Source of the DNA: Acidimicrobiales bacterium
GTDB taxonomy: Bacteria; Actinomycetota; Acidimicrobiia; Acidimicrobiales; Aldehydirespiratoraceae
NCBI GenBank assembly: GCA_040219515.1
Contig: JAVJSI010000018.1
Span: forward strand, 186,001 to 250,000
Reading direction: 5' to 3'
DNA length: 64,000 nucleotides
Made by a program: the position numbers and the translations under genes. Shown here in pieces: positions 35,880 to 42,935 of the stretch (positions are counted from its first letter, which is position 1; each line of letters opens with the position of its first letter). Under the pieces are notes generated by a model. That model had not been told where the DNA came from. It searched no databases and saw nothing but the letters and a program-made list of their open reading frames with translations.

Positions 35880-37465
35880 CAGAGGTTCCTCTCGAACGCC
35901 ACGACGGCATCGATCTGATCAGAGGTGAGCAGGGCCGGATAGTCGAACTCGTCGTCGGCGCCCACGGTCGGGCCCACGGCGTCGGACTCTGTCCGGGCGG
36001 CGAAACCGGGCATCTGCCCGTTGCCGCCCGAGCCACCGCGTCCGTACGGCTGACCGATGGTCTGACCGGTCTCGATGAACTGGGCGTGGGTACGGGCCGT
36101 CTCGAACTGGTTGCGGGTGGAGTCAGCGGTCAGCGGCGGGCCGAAGTAGCCGCCGCCCTGGTCGTAGCCATCGGGCAGGATCGATTCGGTGGTGCCGTTG
36201 GCCCGCACGGTGAAGCGCTCGGCCGCGTCGTAGCTGAACCCGAAGGTGTGGCAACGGGCGCAGCTGTAGGTGCCCTGGACCGCAGGGTTCGTGAAGATGA
36301 ACTCGCCGTAGCGGATGTAGTCCTCGACGTTGGGCACGTCGGAATCCTCGGCGGTCAGGAGGTCGAGGGCCGCCCAACGCAGCGGGAGGTTCTGGCCGTC
36401 GGCCCCGACGTTCGCCGGGTCATCGAGCGACGGGTCGTCGGCCAACGCCATTTCGCGGGCGGTCTCGGCCACGCCCTCGGCGTTGGCCAGCCATTCGATC
36501 GCGTCGGCTTCGAGCTGGTCGGCGCCCTCGGTCGTGGCCAGGGTCAGGGCGTCGTTGCTCACCTTGAGGGTGTCGCAGAGCTCGAAGCCCTCGATCTCTT
36601 CGTCGGATGCCGCTGCCAGGAACTGCTCGACGTCGAGGATCGCTGATTCCGGCGAGGCCTCGGACGCGGCCTCGGGGAAGTCCGTGCAATCGATGTCGGG
36701 GGTCTCGACGGCGATCGTGGCGGAGAGCTGCGCCGCTTGGGCGTCTCGGATGGCGGTGAGGTACGGGGCGTCCCACTCCTCGGTGTCGTCGACGATCCAC
36801 TCCTGGACTCGCTGCATCACGCCGCCGGCGACCTCGCTGCGGATCTGCTCCTCGTCGATCTGGATCGATCGCATGTAGAACACGACCTCTTCGAGTTGCT
36901 GGTCGGTCAGCGGACCACCACCGGCGCCACCCCAGGCCGGCATGACGCCGTTTCGCCCGAAGTTGAGGGTGTGGAGGATCTCGTCCTCGGAATGGCGCGA
37001 CAGCACGGTGTTGAGCGCCGGGGCCTGCCAGACGACCTGAGCGACGAAGCCGCCGTCGTCGTCGGTGATCGACGTGGTGACGGAGCCGCCGGCGCCGGCC
37101 GCGCCGTGGCAGTTCACGCACTGCGCGCCCTCGACGTAGATGTTCTCGCCGCGGTTGGTGAAGATGCGATCGGTGTCGACGTTGCGGCCGTCCTCACGTC
37201 CGGGCTCGCCCAGCCAGTAGAAGGGCAGGGCGATGGCGATGATCGTGAGCATCGCGAGATTGCCGAGCAGGGCGAGATCGAGGCGACGGCCCTCGAGGTC
37301 CTCGTCGAGCAGCGCCGGGCTGCGGTTGGCCGCCAGCTCGAGCTCCGAGCCCACCTCGGGCTTGGCCGAGCGGATGTTGAAGAAGAGATAGACGATGCCA
37401 CCGATGAAGACGATCGCCAGGATGGCGAAGCCGATGGTTCGTTGAGTAGATGCGGCAAGCAGCAT
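35879..37465 (-). CDS. Membrane-anchored diheme cytochrome c of the quinol:cytochrome c reductase
   Basis: This 528-residue protein has two N-terminal membrane helices (about residues 10-30 and 66-86) and two class I cytochrome c domains. CVNCH lies at residues 116-120, with a likely Met ligand in NGVMPAW near 174. CARCH lies at 402-406, with a late GQMPGF as possible Met ligand. About 200 residues separate the two domains, including acidic helical sequence unlike ordinary QcrC. Diheme cytochrome c is the electron acceptor from the Rieske protein in actinobacteria. It follows the Rieske gene by 51 bases. The order of domains differs from tandem fused QcrC and the long linker is unusual. Confidence 0.85.
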   Translation of the reverse strand: MLLAASTQRTIGFAILAIVFIGGIVYLFFNIRSAKPEVGSELELAANRSPALLDEDLEGRRLDLALLGNLAMLTIIAIALPFYWLGEPGREDGRNVDTDRIFTNRGENIYVEGAQCVNCHGAAGAGGSVTTSITDDDGGFVAQVVWQAPALNTVLSRHSEDEILHTLNFGRNGVMPAWGGAGGGPLTDQQLEEVVFYMRSIQIDEEQIRSEVAGGVMQRVQEWIVDDTEEWDAPYLTAIRDAQAAQLSATIAVETPDIDCTDFPEAASEASPESAILDVEQFLAAASDEEIEGFELCDTLKVSNDALTLATTEGADQLEADAIEWLANAEGVAETAREMALADDPSLDDPANVGADGQNLPLRWAALDLLTAEDSDVPNVEDYIRYGEFIFTNPAVQGTYSCARCHTFGFSYDAAERFTVRANGTTESILPDGYDQGGGYFGPPLTADSTRNQFETARTHAQFIETGQTIGQPYGRGGSGGNGQMPGFAARTESDAVGPTVGADDEFDYPALLTSDQIDAVVAFERNL

Positions 37466-37516
37466 GCGCGTGGAAAAGGTTCTCGAGATAGACGGTACGG
37501 GAACGGACGGAGGTTA

Positions 37517-38395
37517 CTAGTGCGAGGACTGACCGATGCAGTTGGGCCCTTCGGCTTCCTGCCCGGTTGTGTTCGTCCCGATGGCGGGACCCTGGATGAT
37601 GGTGCCGGTGTCGACGGTCAGTGAGCCGTCGGAGCCGATGGTCATGGCGAAACGATCCATGCCGCGAGGGGCGGGTCCACCACGCTTCTCGCCGACCTGG
37701 TTGTACTGCGAACCATGGCAGGGGCACTCGAACCACTGTGACGTGCCGCACTCGGGAACACGACAACCGAGGTGGGGACACTTCTGGTAGAGAGCGACGA
37801 TGCCGCCGTCGAGCCCGAGCTGGAGGCCGGCCGTCATGCCGCTGAGCTCGTTGGCCGAGTAGACGGCGTTGGCCTTCTCGACGGCGCTGTTGGGGTATTC
37901 GGTGAGCCACATGCGGCCCTCGGCGCGGTAGAGGAAGCCGTTGGCGCCGCGGATCTGGCCGAGCAGGTCGCTCACCAGGCCGACCTTGATGGCCGAACCG
38001 AAGCCACCGCCGAGCTGCGGCCAGAGGAAGGCGATGCAGGCGGCGCCGAAGCTGGACAGACCGAGGGTGAACATCAACACGATCGACCGGTTGAAGAACT
38101 GACGACGGGTGACGCCGATCATCTCCGGGTCCGGCGGGACATAGGGCGCGGGCGGCGCGCCGGCGCCGGCGCGGACGAGTTCCTTGGACGCGGTCTTGCG
38201 TTCGATGACCGCAGCCCGCTCGACCTGCTTGCCGGTGAGCTCGGACTCCGAGCCGAGCGCGCTCGTGGACGCGTCGCGCTTCTGCGTCTCTCGCGAGAGC
38301 ATGCCGACCGCCTGGTCGGTCTGGCGCGAGCGCATGGCCGCGACGACCGCGACCACGGCCAGGACGGCGATGAGGATGATTCCGGCTACCAGCAT
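37517..38395 (-). CDS. qcrA: Rieske [2Fe-2S] protein of the quinol:cytochrome c reductase
   Basis: This 292-residue protein has an N-terminal helix (residues 3-22), a charged linker, and a second helix preceded by TRRQFFNRS at 96-104, which resembles the twin-arginine signal used for the last helix of actinobacterial Rieske proteins. The cluster ligands are CPHLGC (206-211) and CPCHG (224-228), including the two disulfide cysteines. It takes electrons from quinol and hands them to the cytochrome c. An AGGAGG site at 38402-38407 lies six bases before the start. It sits after the cytochrome b subunits and before the diheme cytochrome gene. Confidence 0.93.
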   Translation of the reverse strand: MLVAGIILIAVLAVVAVVAAMRSRQTDQAVGMLSRETQKRDASTSALGSESELTGKQVERAAVIERKTASKELVRAGAGAPPAPYVPPDPEMIGVTRRQFFNRSIVLMFTLGLSSFGAACIAFLWPQLGGGFGSAIKVGLVSDLLGQIRGANGFLYRAEGRMWLTEYPNSAVEKANAVYSANELSGMTAGLQLGLDGGIVALYQKCPHLGCRVPECGTSQWFECPCHGSQYNQVGEKRGGPAPRGMDRFAMTIGSDGSLTVDTGTIIQGPAIGTNTTGQEAEGPNCIGQSSH

Positions 38396-38408
38396 GATGA
38401 GCCTCCTG

Positions 38409-39182
38409 TCAGAGTTCGAAGAACAGTCCGGCTTCCCAGGGGAAGACGAAGTTGAAGCCGGGACCGCGGAAGAACGAACCGATCATGGTGAGAACCGCCC
38501 AGAACATCAGGTGGATCGTCATGAGCGACACCGCGAACTTGCGGTCTTCGGGCTTGTTGGACGGGTTCTTGTCGATGTAGGGCGCCAGGATCAGCACGAA
38601 CAGACCCATACCCGGGATGGTCACACCGGCCACCATCGGGTGGAACATCGTGAGCAGTTCCTGCAGACCGAGGAAGTACCAGGGGGCCTTCGACGGGTTC
38701 GGTGTCTCGTTGAAGTTGGCCAGCTCGAGGAGCGGTGCGTTCACGAAGATCGAGAAGATCAGCGTGAAGGCCGTGATGAACAGCGCGGCGGCGAACTCGA
38801 TGACCAGCAGGTGGGGCCAGACGTGGACCTTGTCCTGCGGCACCGCCTTGACGTCCTGGATCGAACCGGACTTGACCACGGTGAGCAGACGCTGGGTGTG
38901 GCCGCCGGGCCCGGTGGCCAGGGGCGCCGCCGCAGCGGCAGCCGGCGCGGCCGACGCGGTGGCCGTGGCCACGGCACCGCCGGAGTCGCCACCGTCGGCC
39001 TTGGACTTGGCGGCCTTTGAGCGTTCGAGAAGGTGGGCCGGGATCTTGGACGCGGCTTCCTGTTGCTCGGCCGTGAGTTCGGTCTCGCCGCCGGCAGAAT
39101 CGTCGGCGCCGGCCTTGGCGGCCGCGGCTTTGGCCCGGGCCTCTTCGGCTCGCTTGCGGAGATGCTCTGGTACTTCGGTCAT
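38409..39182 (-). CDS. Cytochrome b C-terminal domain (subunit IV/PetD-like) with long N-terminal extension
   Basis: This 257-residue protein matches the C-terminal half of cytochrome b. The Qo-site motif KAPWYFLGLQELLTMFHPM is present near residue 166 and three helices follow. The first 95 residues are hydrophilic and Ala/Lys/Glu-rich; they contain PEHLRKRAEEARAKA at the start and a second copy, IPAHLLERSKAAKSKA, at 47-62. The same motif opens the cytochrome c at 41168. It is encoded 27 bases after the cytochrome b6-like gene, so the cytochrome b of this complex is split into two chains, as in b6f and Firmicutes complexes. Confidence 0.88.
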   Translation of the reverse strand: MTEVPEHLRKRAEEARAKAAAAKAGADDSAGGETELTAEQQEAASKIPAHLLERSKAAKSKADGGDSGGAVATATASAAPAAAAAAPLATGPGGHTQRLLTVVKSGSIQDVKAVPQDKVHVWPHLLVIEFAAALFITAFTLIFSIFVNAPLLELANFNETPNPSKAPWYFLGLQELLTMFHPMVAGVTIPGMGLFVLILAPYIDKNPSNKPEDRKFAVSLMTIHLMFWAVLTMIGSFFRGPGFNFVFPWEAGLFFEL

Positions 39183-39209
39183 CGATCCTCCTTCTCGTCC
39201 AGCCCTGGC

Positions 39210-40007
39210 CTACAGCGGACCCGAGATGCCGCCGTCCTTGCGCACCCGCCAGAAGTGGATCGCCATGAAGATGACGATCACGAACGGGAGCATGAGGACA
39301 TGCAACACATACCAACGAAGCAGGGTGTCGGTGCCGATCTCGACGCCGCCGAGCAGCACGAACCTCACCTGGTCACCGAAGACGGGCGTGTAGCCCATCA
39401 TGTTCGTGCCCACGGTCACCGCCCAGAGCGCGAGCTGATCCCACGGCAGTAGGTAGCCGGTGAACGAGAGCAGGAGGGTGAGCATCAACAAGATGACGCC
39501 GATCACCCAGTTGAACTCGCGCGGCGGCTTGTAGGCGCCGTGATAGAAGACGCGCGCCATGTGGAGGAACACGGTGAGCACCATCAGGTGCGCACCCCAT
39601 CTGTGCATGTTGCGCACCAGCAGGCCGAAGGTGACCGAGGTCTGGAGCGTGTAGATGTCGTCCCAGGCGGCCGCGGCGGTGGGCCGGTAGAAGAACATCA
39701 AGAAGATGCCCGTGACGGTGAGCAGGATGAAGAGGAAGAAGCTCAGCCCACCGAGGCAGAGGGTGTAGCTGACCTTGACGGCGTGACGCTTCACCTTCAC
39801 GGGGTGGAGGTGGTACATCACCGAGTTCATGATGACGTAGGACCGGTTTCGCGGGCTGTCGGTGTAGCCCTTCCGGAAGATCGATCCGGGCCGGAAGATC
39901 GAGTTCCACGCCTGGCTCGAGACGATGTCGTCGCCGAGCTGCGACATGGAGTCCTGCATCCGCTGCGGGAGCGGCTTTTGGATCTCGTCGTCGGTGTCGT
40001 TCGCCAT
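39210..40007 (-). CDS. qcrB: Cytochrome b6-like N-terminal subunit of the quinol:cytochrome c reductase
   Basis: This 265-residue, four-helix cytochrome b has heme-ligand pairs H135/H149 (MHRWGAHLMVLTVFLHMARV) and H236/H251 (YVLHVLMLPFVIVIFMAIHF), with the 14- and 15-residue spacings of cytochrome b6. The end, RKDGGISGPL, is the b6/QcrB ending. Cys84 lies directly before LGGLSF, the position where cytochrome b6 and Bacillus QcrB bind an extra covalent c-type heme. An N-terminal hydrophilic stretch of about 60 residues precedes the first helix. The gene follows the ferredoxin by 28 bases. Confidence 0.92.
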   Translation of the reverse strand: MANDTDDEIQKPLPQRMQDSMSQLGDDIVSSQAWNSIFRPGSIFRKGYTDSPRNRSYVIMNSVMYHLHPVKVKRHAVKVSYTLCLGGLSFFLFILLTVTGIFLMFFYRPTAAAAWDDIYTLQTSVTFGLLVRNMHRWGAHLMVLTVFLHMARVFYHGAYKPPREFNWVIGVILLMLTLLLSFTGYLLPWDQLALWAVTVGTNMMGYTPVFGDQVRFVLLGGVEIGTDTLLRWYVLHVLMLPFVIVIFMAIHFWRVRKDGGISGPL

Positions 40008-40035
40008 GATGCGTCTTTCTCCTGCGTCGCCCGGC

Positions 40036-40452
40036 TCAGCCGAGGCGCATTCCGTATCCGTAGCCGTGTGAGTTGGTTCGTTGGTGGGAGTCGCCGGCCG
40101 CGGCGGGGTCGCCGATCTTGCCGAGGATGATCACACCGGTGGGGCAGCGATCGACGCACAGCGCGCAGCGGGTGCAGACGTCGTCGTCGATCGTGAAGAT
40201 CACGTGGTCGTTGGGGTCGGTGCCGGGAAGTTCGGTGCCGATGGCCTCGTCGATGGCATCGGGGCGCACCATGAAGATGCACTTCCACGGGCAGATGTCG
40301 ACACAGCCCTCGCACATGATGCACTCGGCCTGGTCGATGTGGATGAACTGCTTGGGCTTGACCGCCTGGCTGAGCCAGGCCGCGTCGACCTCCTGGAGGA
40401 CGTAGTCGTCGCGAAACACCGGCATGGGTGGGTTGGCATCTGTGGTGGTCAT
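40036..40452 (-). CDS. 8Fe ferredoxin encoded within the quinol:cytochrome c reductase operon
   Basis: This 138-residue protein has two [4Fe-4S] motifs, CIMCEGCVDICP near residue 44 and CTRCALCVDRCP near residue 89, in one ferredoxin fold with no membrane helix. The ATG at 40452 overlaps the upstream membrane-protein gene by four bases. Between the motifs lies an insert of about 30 residues (VRPDAIDEAIGTELPGTDP). The bc1 and b6f complexes have no such subunit, so it could be an electron donor or sensor, or it might link to Nuo-1, which lacks the NADH module. That link is inference. Confidence 0.88.
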   Translation of the reverse strand: MTTTDANPPMPVFRDDYVLQEVDAAWLSQAVKPKQFIHIDQAECIMCEGCVDICPWKCIFMVRPDAIDEAIGTELPGTDPNDHVIFTIDDDVCTRCALCVDRCPTGVIILGKIGDPAAAGDSHQRTNSHGYGYGMRLG

Positions 40453-40901
40453 GTCGCCGAGCCCTCCTTCACGAGTGGGCGGCCGAAGGTCGAACGGGCC
40501 GGAGCCTTTTCCTCCTGGCCCTTTCCACGATTCTGCCAGACTCCCCACAGCCAGATGTTTCCCCCCAGCATCACGCCGTAGATGCCCACGGCGATGAGGT
40601 GCTCGATGACCTGGTAGTTGAGGGTGATGGGGTTCCATCCGCCCTGGGGTTGGGGCTTGAGGAAGCCGCCCCAACCGATGAGGAACTTGTCGGTCCGCCA
40701 GTTGAGCTCGTTCTCGGCCCACACGAGCCACTGATGGGGCACGACGCCGTAGACCCAGAACATGAGGAAGAAGACCACGAACGCGCCGAGCATCGCCTCA
40801 CCCCAGGTGTGGGGTTGACCGACAGGGCGCCGCTTCGAGTACGCGACGATACCGCCGACGATGATGGCGGTGATGATGACAGACAGGGTGAAAGCAACCA
40901 C
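40449..40901 (-). CDS. Small membrane protein, first gene of the cytochrome complex operon
   Basis: This 150-residue protein has three predicted helices: residues 4-22, 38-54 (MLGAFVVFFLMFWVYGVVPH) and 101-121. The middle has conserved-looking aromatic sequence HQWLVWAENELNWRTDKFLI and a Pro/Trp-rich part. There is no heme or metal motif. It leads the operon, overlaps the ferredoxin start by four bases, and has 266 bases of non-coding DNA upstream, so it is probably promoter-proximal. Family unknown. The context suggests a structural subunit of the quinol:cytochrome c complex. Confidence 0.65.
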   Translation of the reverse strand: MVAFTLSVIITAIIVGGIVAYSKRRPVGQPHTWGEAMLGAFVVFFLMFWVYGVVPHQWLVWAENELNWRTDKFLIGWGGFLKPQPQGGWNPITLNYQVIEHLIAVGIYGVMLGGNIWLWGVWQNRGKGQEEKAPARSTFGRPLVKEGSAT

Positions 40902-41167
40902 GAGCGGCTCCTAGTGGAGTCGTGAATCCATGAAGTTCGTGAATTCACGCACAAGTGTAGACCCGAGAGGACGCACCACTCGGGTTGGCCGAAGGTTTAC
41001 CACGGGAAAAGTCGGCCGGACCCAATCCGGCGCCAGAGAAATCTGATCCCGGAGCGATTCCCGGCCCAAGTTGCTTGAACGTGCGACACTGCATCTATCC
41101 TCCACACGGTCTGTACCCGTACTGACCCCTGAAACCCGCACAGTCCTCACCCGCACCGGAGACCACG
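40902..41167. promoter_or_regulatory. Divergent control region between cytochrome complex operon and cytochrome c gene
   Basis: This is the longest gene-free stretch of the window, 266 bases, and it is less GC-rich than its flanks. It holds the palindrome CGTGAATTCACG at 40938-40949 and a direct repeat TCGTGAAT at 40920-40927 and 40937-40944. Towards the plus-strand gene, TTGAAC at 41075-41080 followed by TATCCT at 41096-41101 is a poor promoter candidate because the gap is only 15 bases. No riboswitch or attenuator structure was recognised. Confidence 0.5.
40938..40949. promoter_or_regulatory. Palindromic operator candidate CGTGAATTCACG
   Basis: This perfect 12-base palindrome lies 37 bases upstream of the first gene of the cytochrome-complex operon. 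Its left half repeats at 40920. It resembles a Rex site (GTGAA...TTCAC) but has no 4-base spacer, so Rex is not the obvious binder. A dimeric regulator is likely, its identity unknown. Confidence 0.4.
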
Positions 41168-41989
41168 GTGACCGAAATACCCGAGCACCTGCTCAAGAAG
41201 GCCGCAGAAGCCCGTGCCCGCCTCACCGGCGAGGGTGGCGACGACGCGTCCGCGTCCGACGCGCCGGCCACCGACGCGGCACCGGCATCCACGGCCCCCG
41301 CTGTTGCGGCCAGCGCCGTGCCCGCCGAGCCCGAGCCCGAACCCGAGCCGATCCCCGACACCGAGTGGGTCGCCGCGGCGAAGGCCCGCAAGACCATCCC
41401 CGTGTGGGTCATGCCCGTCCTGCTCTTCCTGCCGATCTGGGCCATCTACTACGTCGGCTATCTCGAACGTCCGCCGGTCGAAGGCGGTCTGGCCTTCGAA
41501 GGCGAGGAGATCTACGCCCAGTGCGCCGGCTGCCACGGCGCCGGTGGCGGTGGCGGCACCGGCCGTCAGCTCAACAACGGCGAGGTCACCCTCACGTTCC
41601 CCACCGGCATCACCGACGGCGGCTACGACGGCCTCGCCGGTCAGATCGCCTGGATCGCCAACGGTTCCACCGGCACCCGCGATCTCGAGGGCGGACCCAA
41701 CTATGGCGATCCCGATCGTCCCGGCGGCGCCCACGTCATCGGTGGCGGCGGCGTGATGGCCGGCTTCGCCGCCGGCCTCGACGTCGAGACCCTCGGCGCG
41801 GTCACGTTCCACGAACGTGCCCAGTTCGGCAACCTCGAGCCCGACGCCGTCATCGCGGAGCTCGAGCTCATCGAAACGTGGATCGAGGTCGTCGAAGAAG
41901 AAGGCGTCGACATCGTCGGCATCACCTACGACACGGTGCACGAGACACTCGAGACCGCCCGAGCCGAACTCGGCGGCGCCGAGGGCTGA
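41168..41989 (+). CDS. Membrane-anchored monoheme cytochrome c, divergent from the cytochrome complex
   Basis: This 273-residue protein begins with MTEIPEHLLKKAAEARARL, the same motif as the subunit IV-like protein, followed by an Ala/Pro/Glu-rich stretch, one helix at residues 77-97 and the heme motif CAGCH at 119-123 with Gly-rich sequence after it. A later GGGVMAGF may supply the Met ligand. It is likely to carry electrons from the reductase to a terminal oxidase. It lies divergent from the operon at 40901, and its stop is three bases before the convergent gene at 41993. Confidence 0.85.
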   Translation: MTEIPEHLLKKAAEARARLTGEGGDDASASDAPATDAAPASTAPAVAASAVPAEPEPEPEPIPDTEWVAAAKARKTIPVWVMPVLLFLPIWAIYYVGYLERPPVEGGLAFEGEEIYAQCAGCHGAGGGGGTGRQLNNGEVTLTFPTGITDGGYDGLAGQIAWIANGSTGTRDLEGGPNYGDPDRPGGAHVIGGGGVMAGFAAGLDVETLGAVTFHERAQFGNLEPDAVIAELELIETWIEVVEEEGVDIVGITYDTVHETLETARAELGGAEG

Positions 41990-41992
41990 CGC

Positions 41993-42799
41993 TCAGGTTC
42001 CCGGTTCGTCCGTCCGGGCCAACAACCGCGTCCGCAGCGCGTCGGCCAACGACGACAGCTGCGGGTCGGCGGCCAACAGTTCGATCTTCGCCTCGATGAC
42101 CGGGCCCTCGACCGGCCAACCGAGGGTCCACGCGGTGAACGTCTCTGCGAGATCCTCGTGGGCCGCCGTCATCGCATAGACGTTGACGAAGTCGCCGTCG
42201 GCGCCGACCGCAGTGCCATCGGGCCAGAAGCGGTCGGCGAAGTCGGCGAGGACCGTGTCGGGCGCCGCGCATCCGAGTTCGATCGCCGTGCCGGCACAGC
42301 CGTCGACCTGGTTGAACGTGAAGACCTCCCGGTCGAGCGTGACCACGTGGGAGAGTTCGTGGACGATCGTCTCCTCGATCAGCACCCGATCGGGCAGGTC
42401 AGCCAGGTCGAGGCTGAGGATCCACCCAGCGGTGCCCGAGGGGTGCACCACACCGACCAGACCGCGCGGGGCCTCGCGCACCACCGAGAGCTGGGCGAGT
42501 TCGCCGCGGAGATCGTCGGGCCAGACCGCGTCGACGATCTCCCAGACCTCGGCCAGCTCCGGGGCGAGTTCGCCAACTGGTCGGCCGTCGTCCACGATGA
42601 CGTCACCCACACGCTCGACTTCCTGGCGATAGGTGACCCGTTCGACCGCTCTTGCGGTGTCGTCACCGAGGGCGATCCCGGCCGTGCCGACCCGAGTGGG
42701 CGGCACCCCGTCGTCCCAGGGACGCACGATGTTCACCGTCGCGACGAGGCCCACGGCCACCGATAGTGCAGCGATTCGAGCGCGTGTACTGAGCATCAT
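41993..42799 (-). CDS. Exported or membrane-anchored putative zinc metallopeptidase (HEXXH)
   Basis: This 268-residue protein has one N-terminal hydrophobic segment (residues 8-25) that could be a signal or anchor. The HELSH motif at 147-151 (ETIVHELSHVVTLD) and a downstream AAHEDLAETF at 211-220, offering a third Glu ligand, fit a zincin-type peptidase. The pair of Cys in GCAGTAIELGC may form a disulfide. I recognise no specific family. It is convergent with the cytochrome c gene and faces pgi across a short divergent spacer. Activity and target are unknown. Confidence 0.65.
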   Translation of the reverse strand: MMLSTRARIAALSVAVGLVATVNIVRPWDDGVPPTRVGTAGIALGDDTARAVERVTYRQEVERVGDVIVDDGRPVGELAPELAEVWEIVDAVWPDDLRGELAQLSVVREAPRGLVGVVHPSGTAGWILSLDLADLPDRVLIEETIVHELSHVVTLDREVFTFNQVDGCAGTAIELGCAAPDTVLADFADRFWPDGTAVGADGDFVNVYAMTAAHEDLAETFTAWTLGWPVEGPVIEAKIELLAADPQLSSLADALRTRLLARTDEPGT

Positions 42800-42935
42800 C
42801 TCCGTCCGCCTCCGAGATTAGAGACTCGGCCGCGTGCTCGTATGGGCCAGACGCACCACTCCACCAGCCAGACTGCATGCGCACGACTTCCCGACCCCGC
42901 ATCTCAACCCTGCGGGAACGCTTCCGGAGACCCAC

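Noticed and set aside
40938-40949. Palindrome considered as a Rex operator.
   Set aside because: Rex sites need a 4-base spacer between the half-sites (TTGTGAA-N4-TTCACAA); here the halves abut.
40902-41167. A plus-strand frame open upstream of the cytochrome c ATG at 41168.
   Set aside because: The upstream extension is not in the cytochrome frame, has no ribosome-binding site and no family-like sequence; the ATG at 41168 starts the PEHLL motif shared with the subunit IV-like protein.
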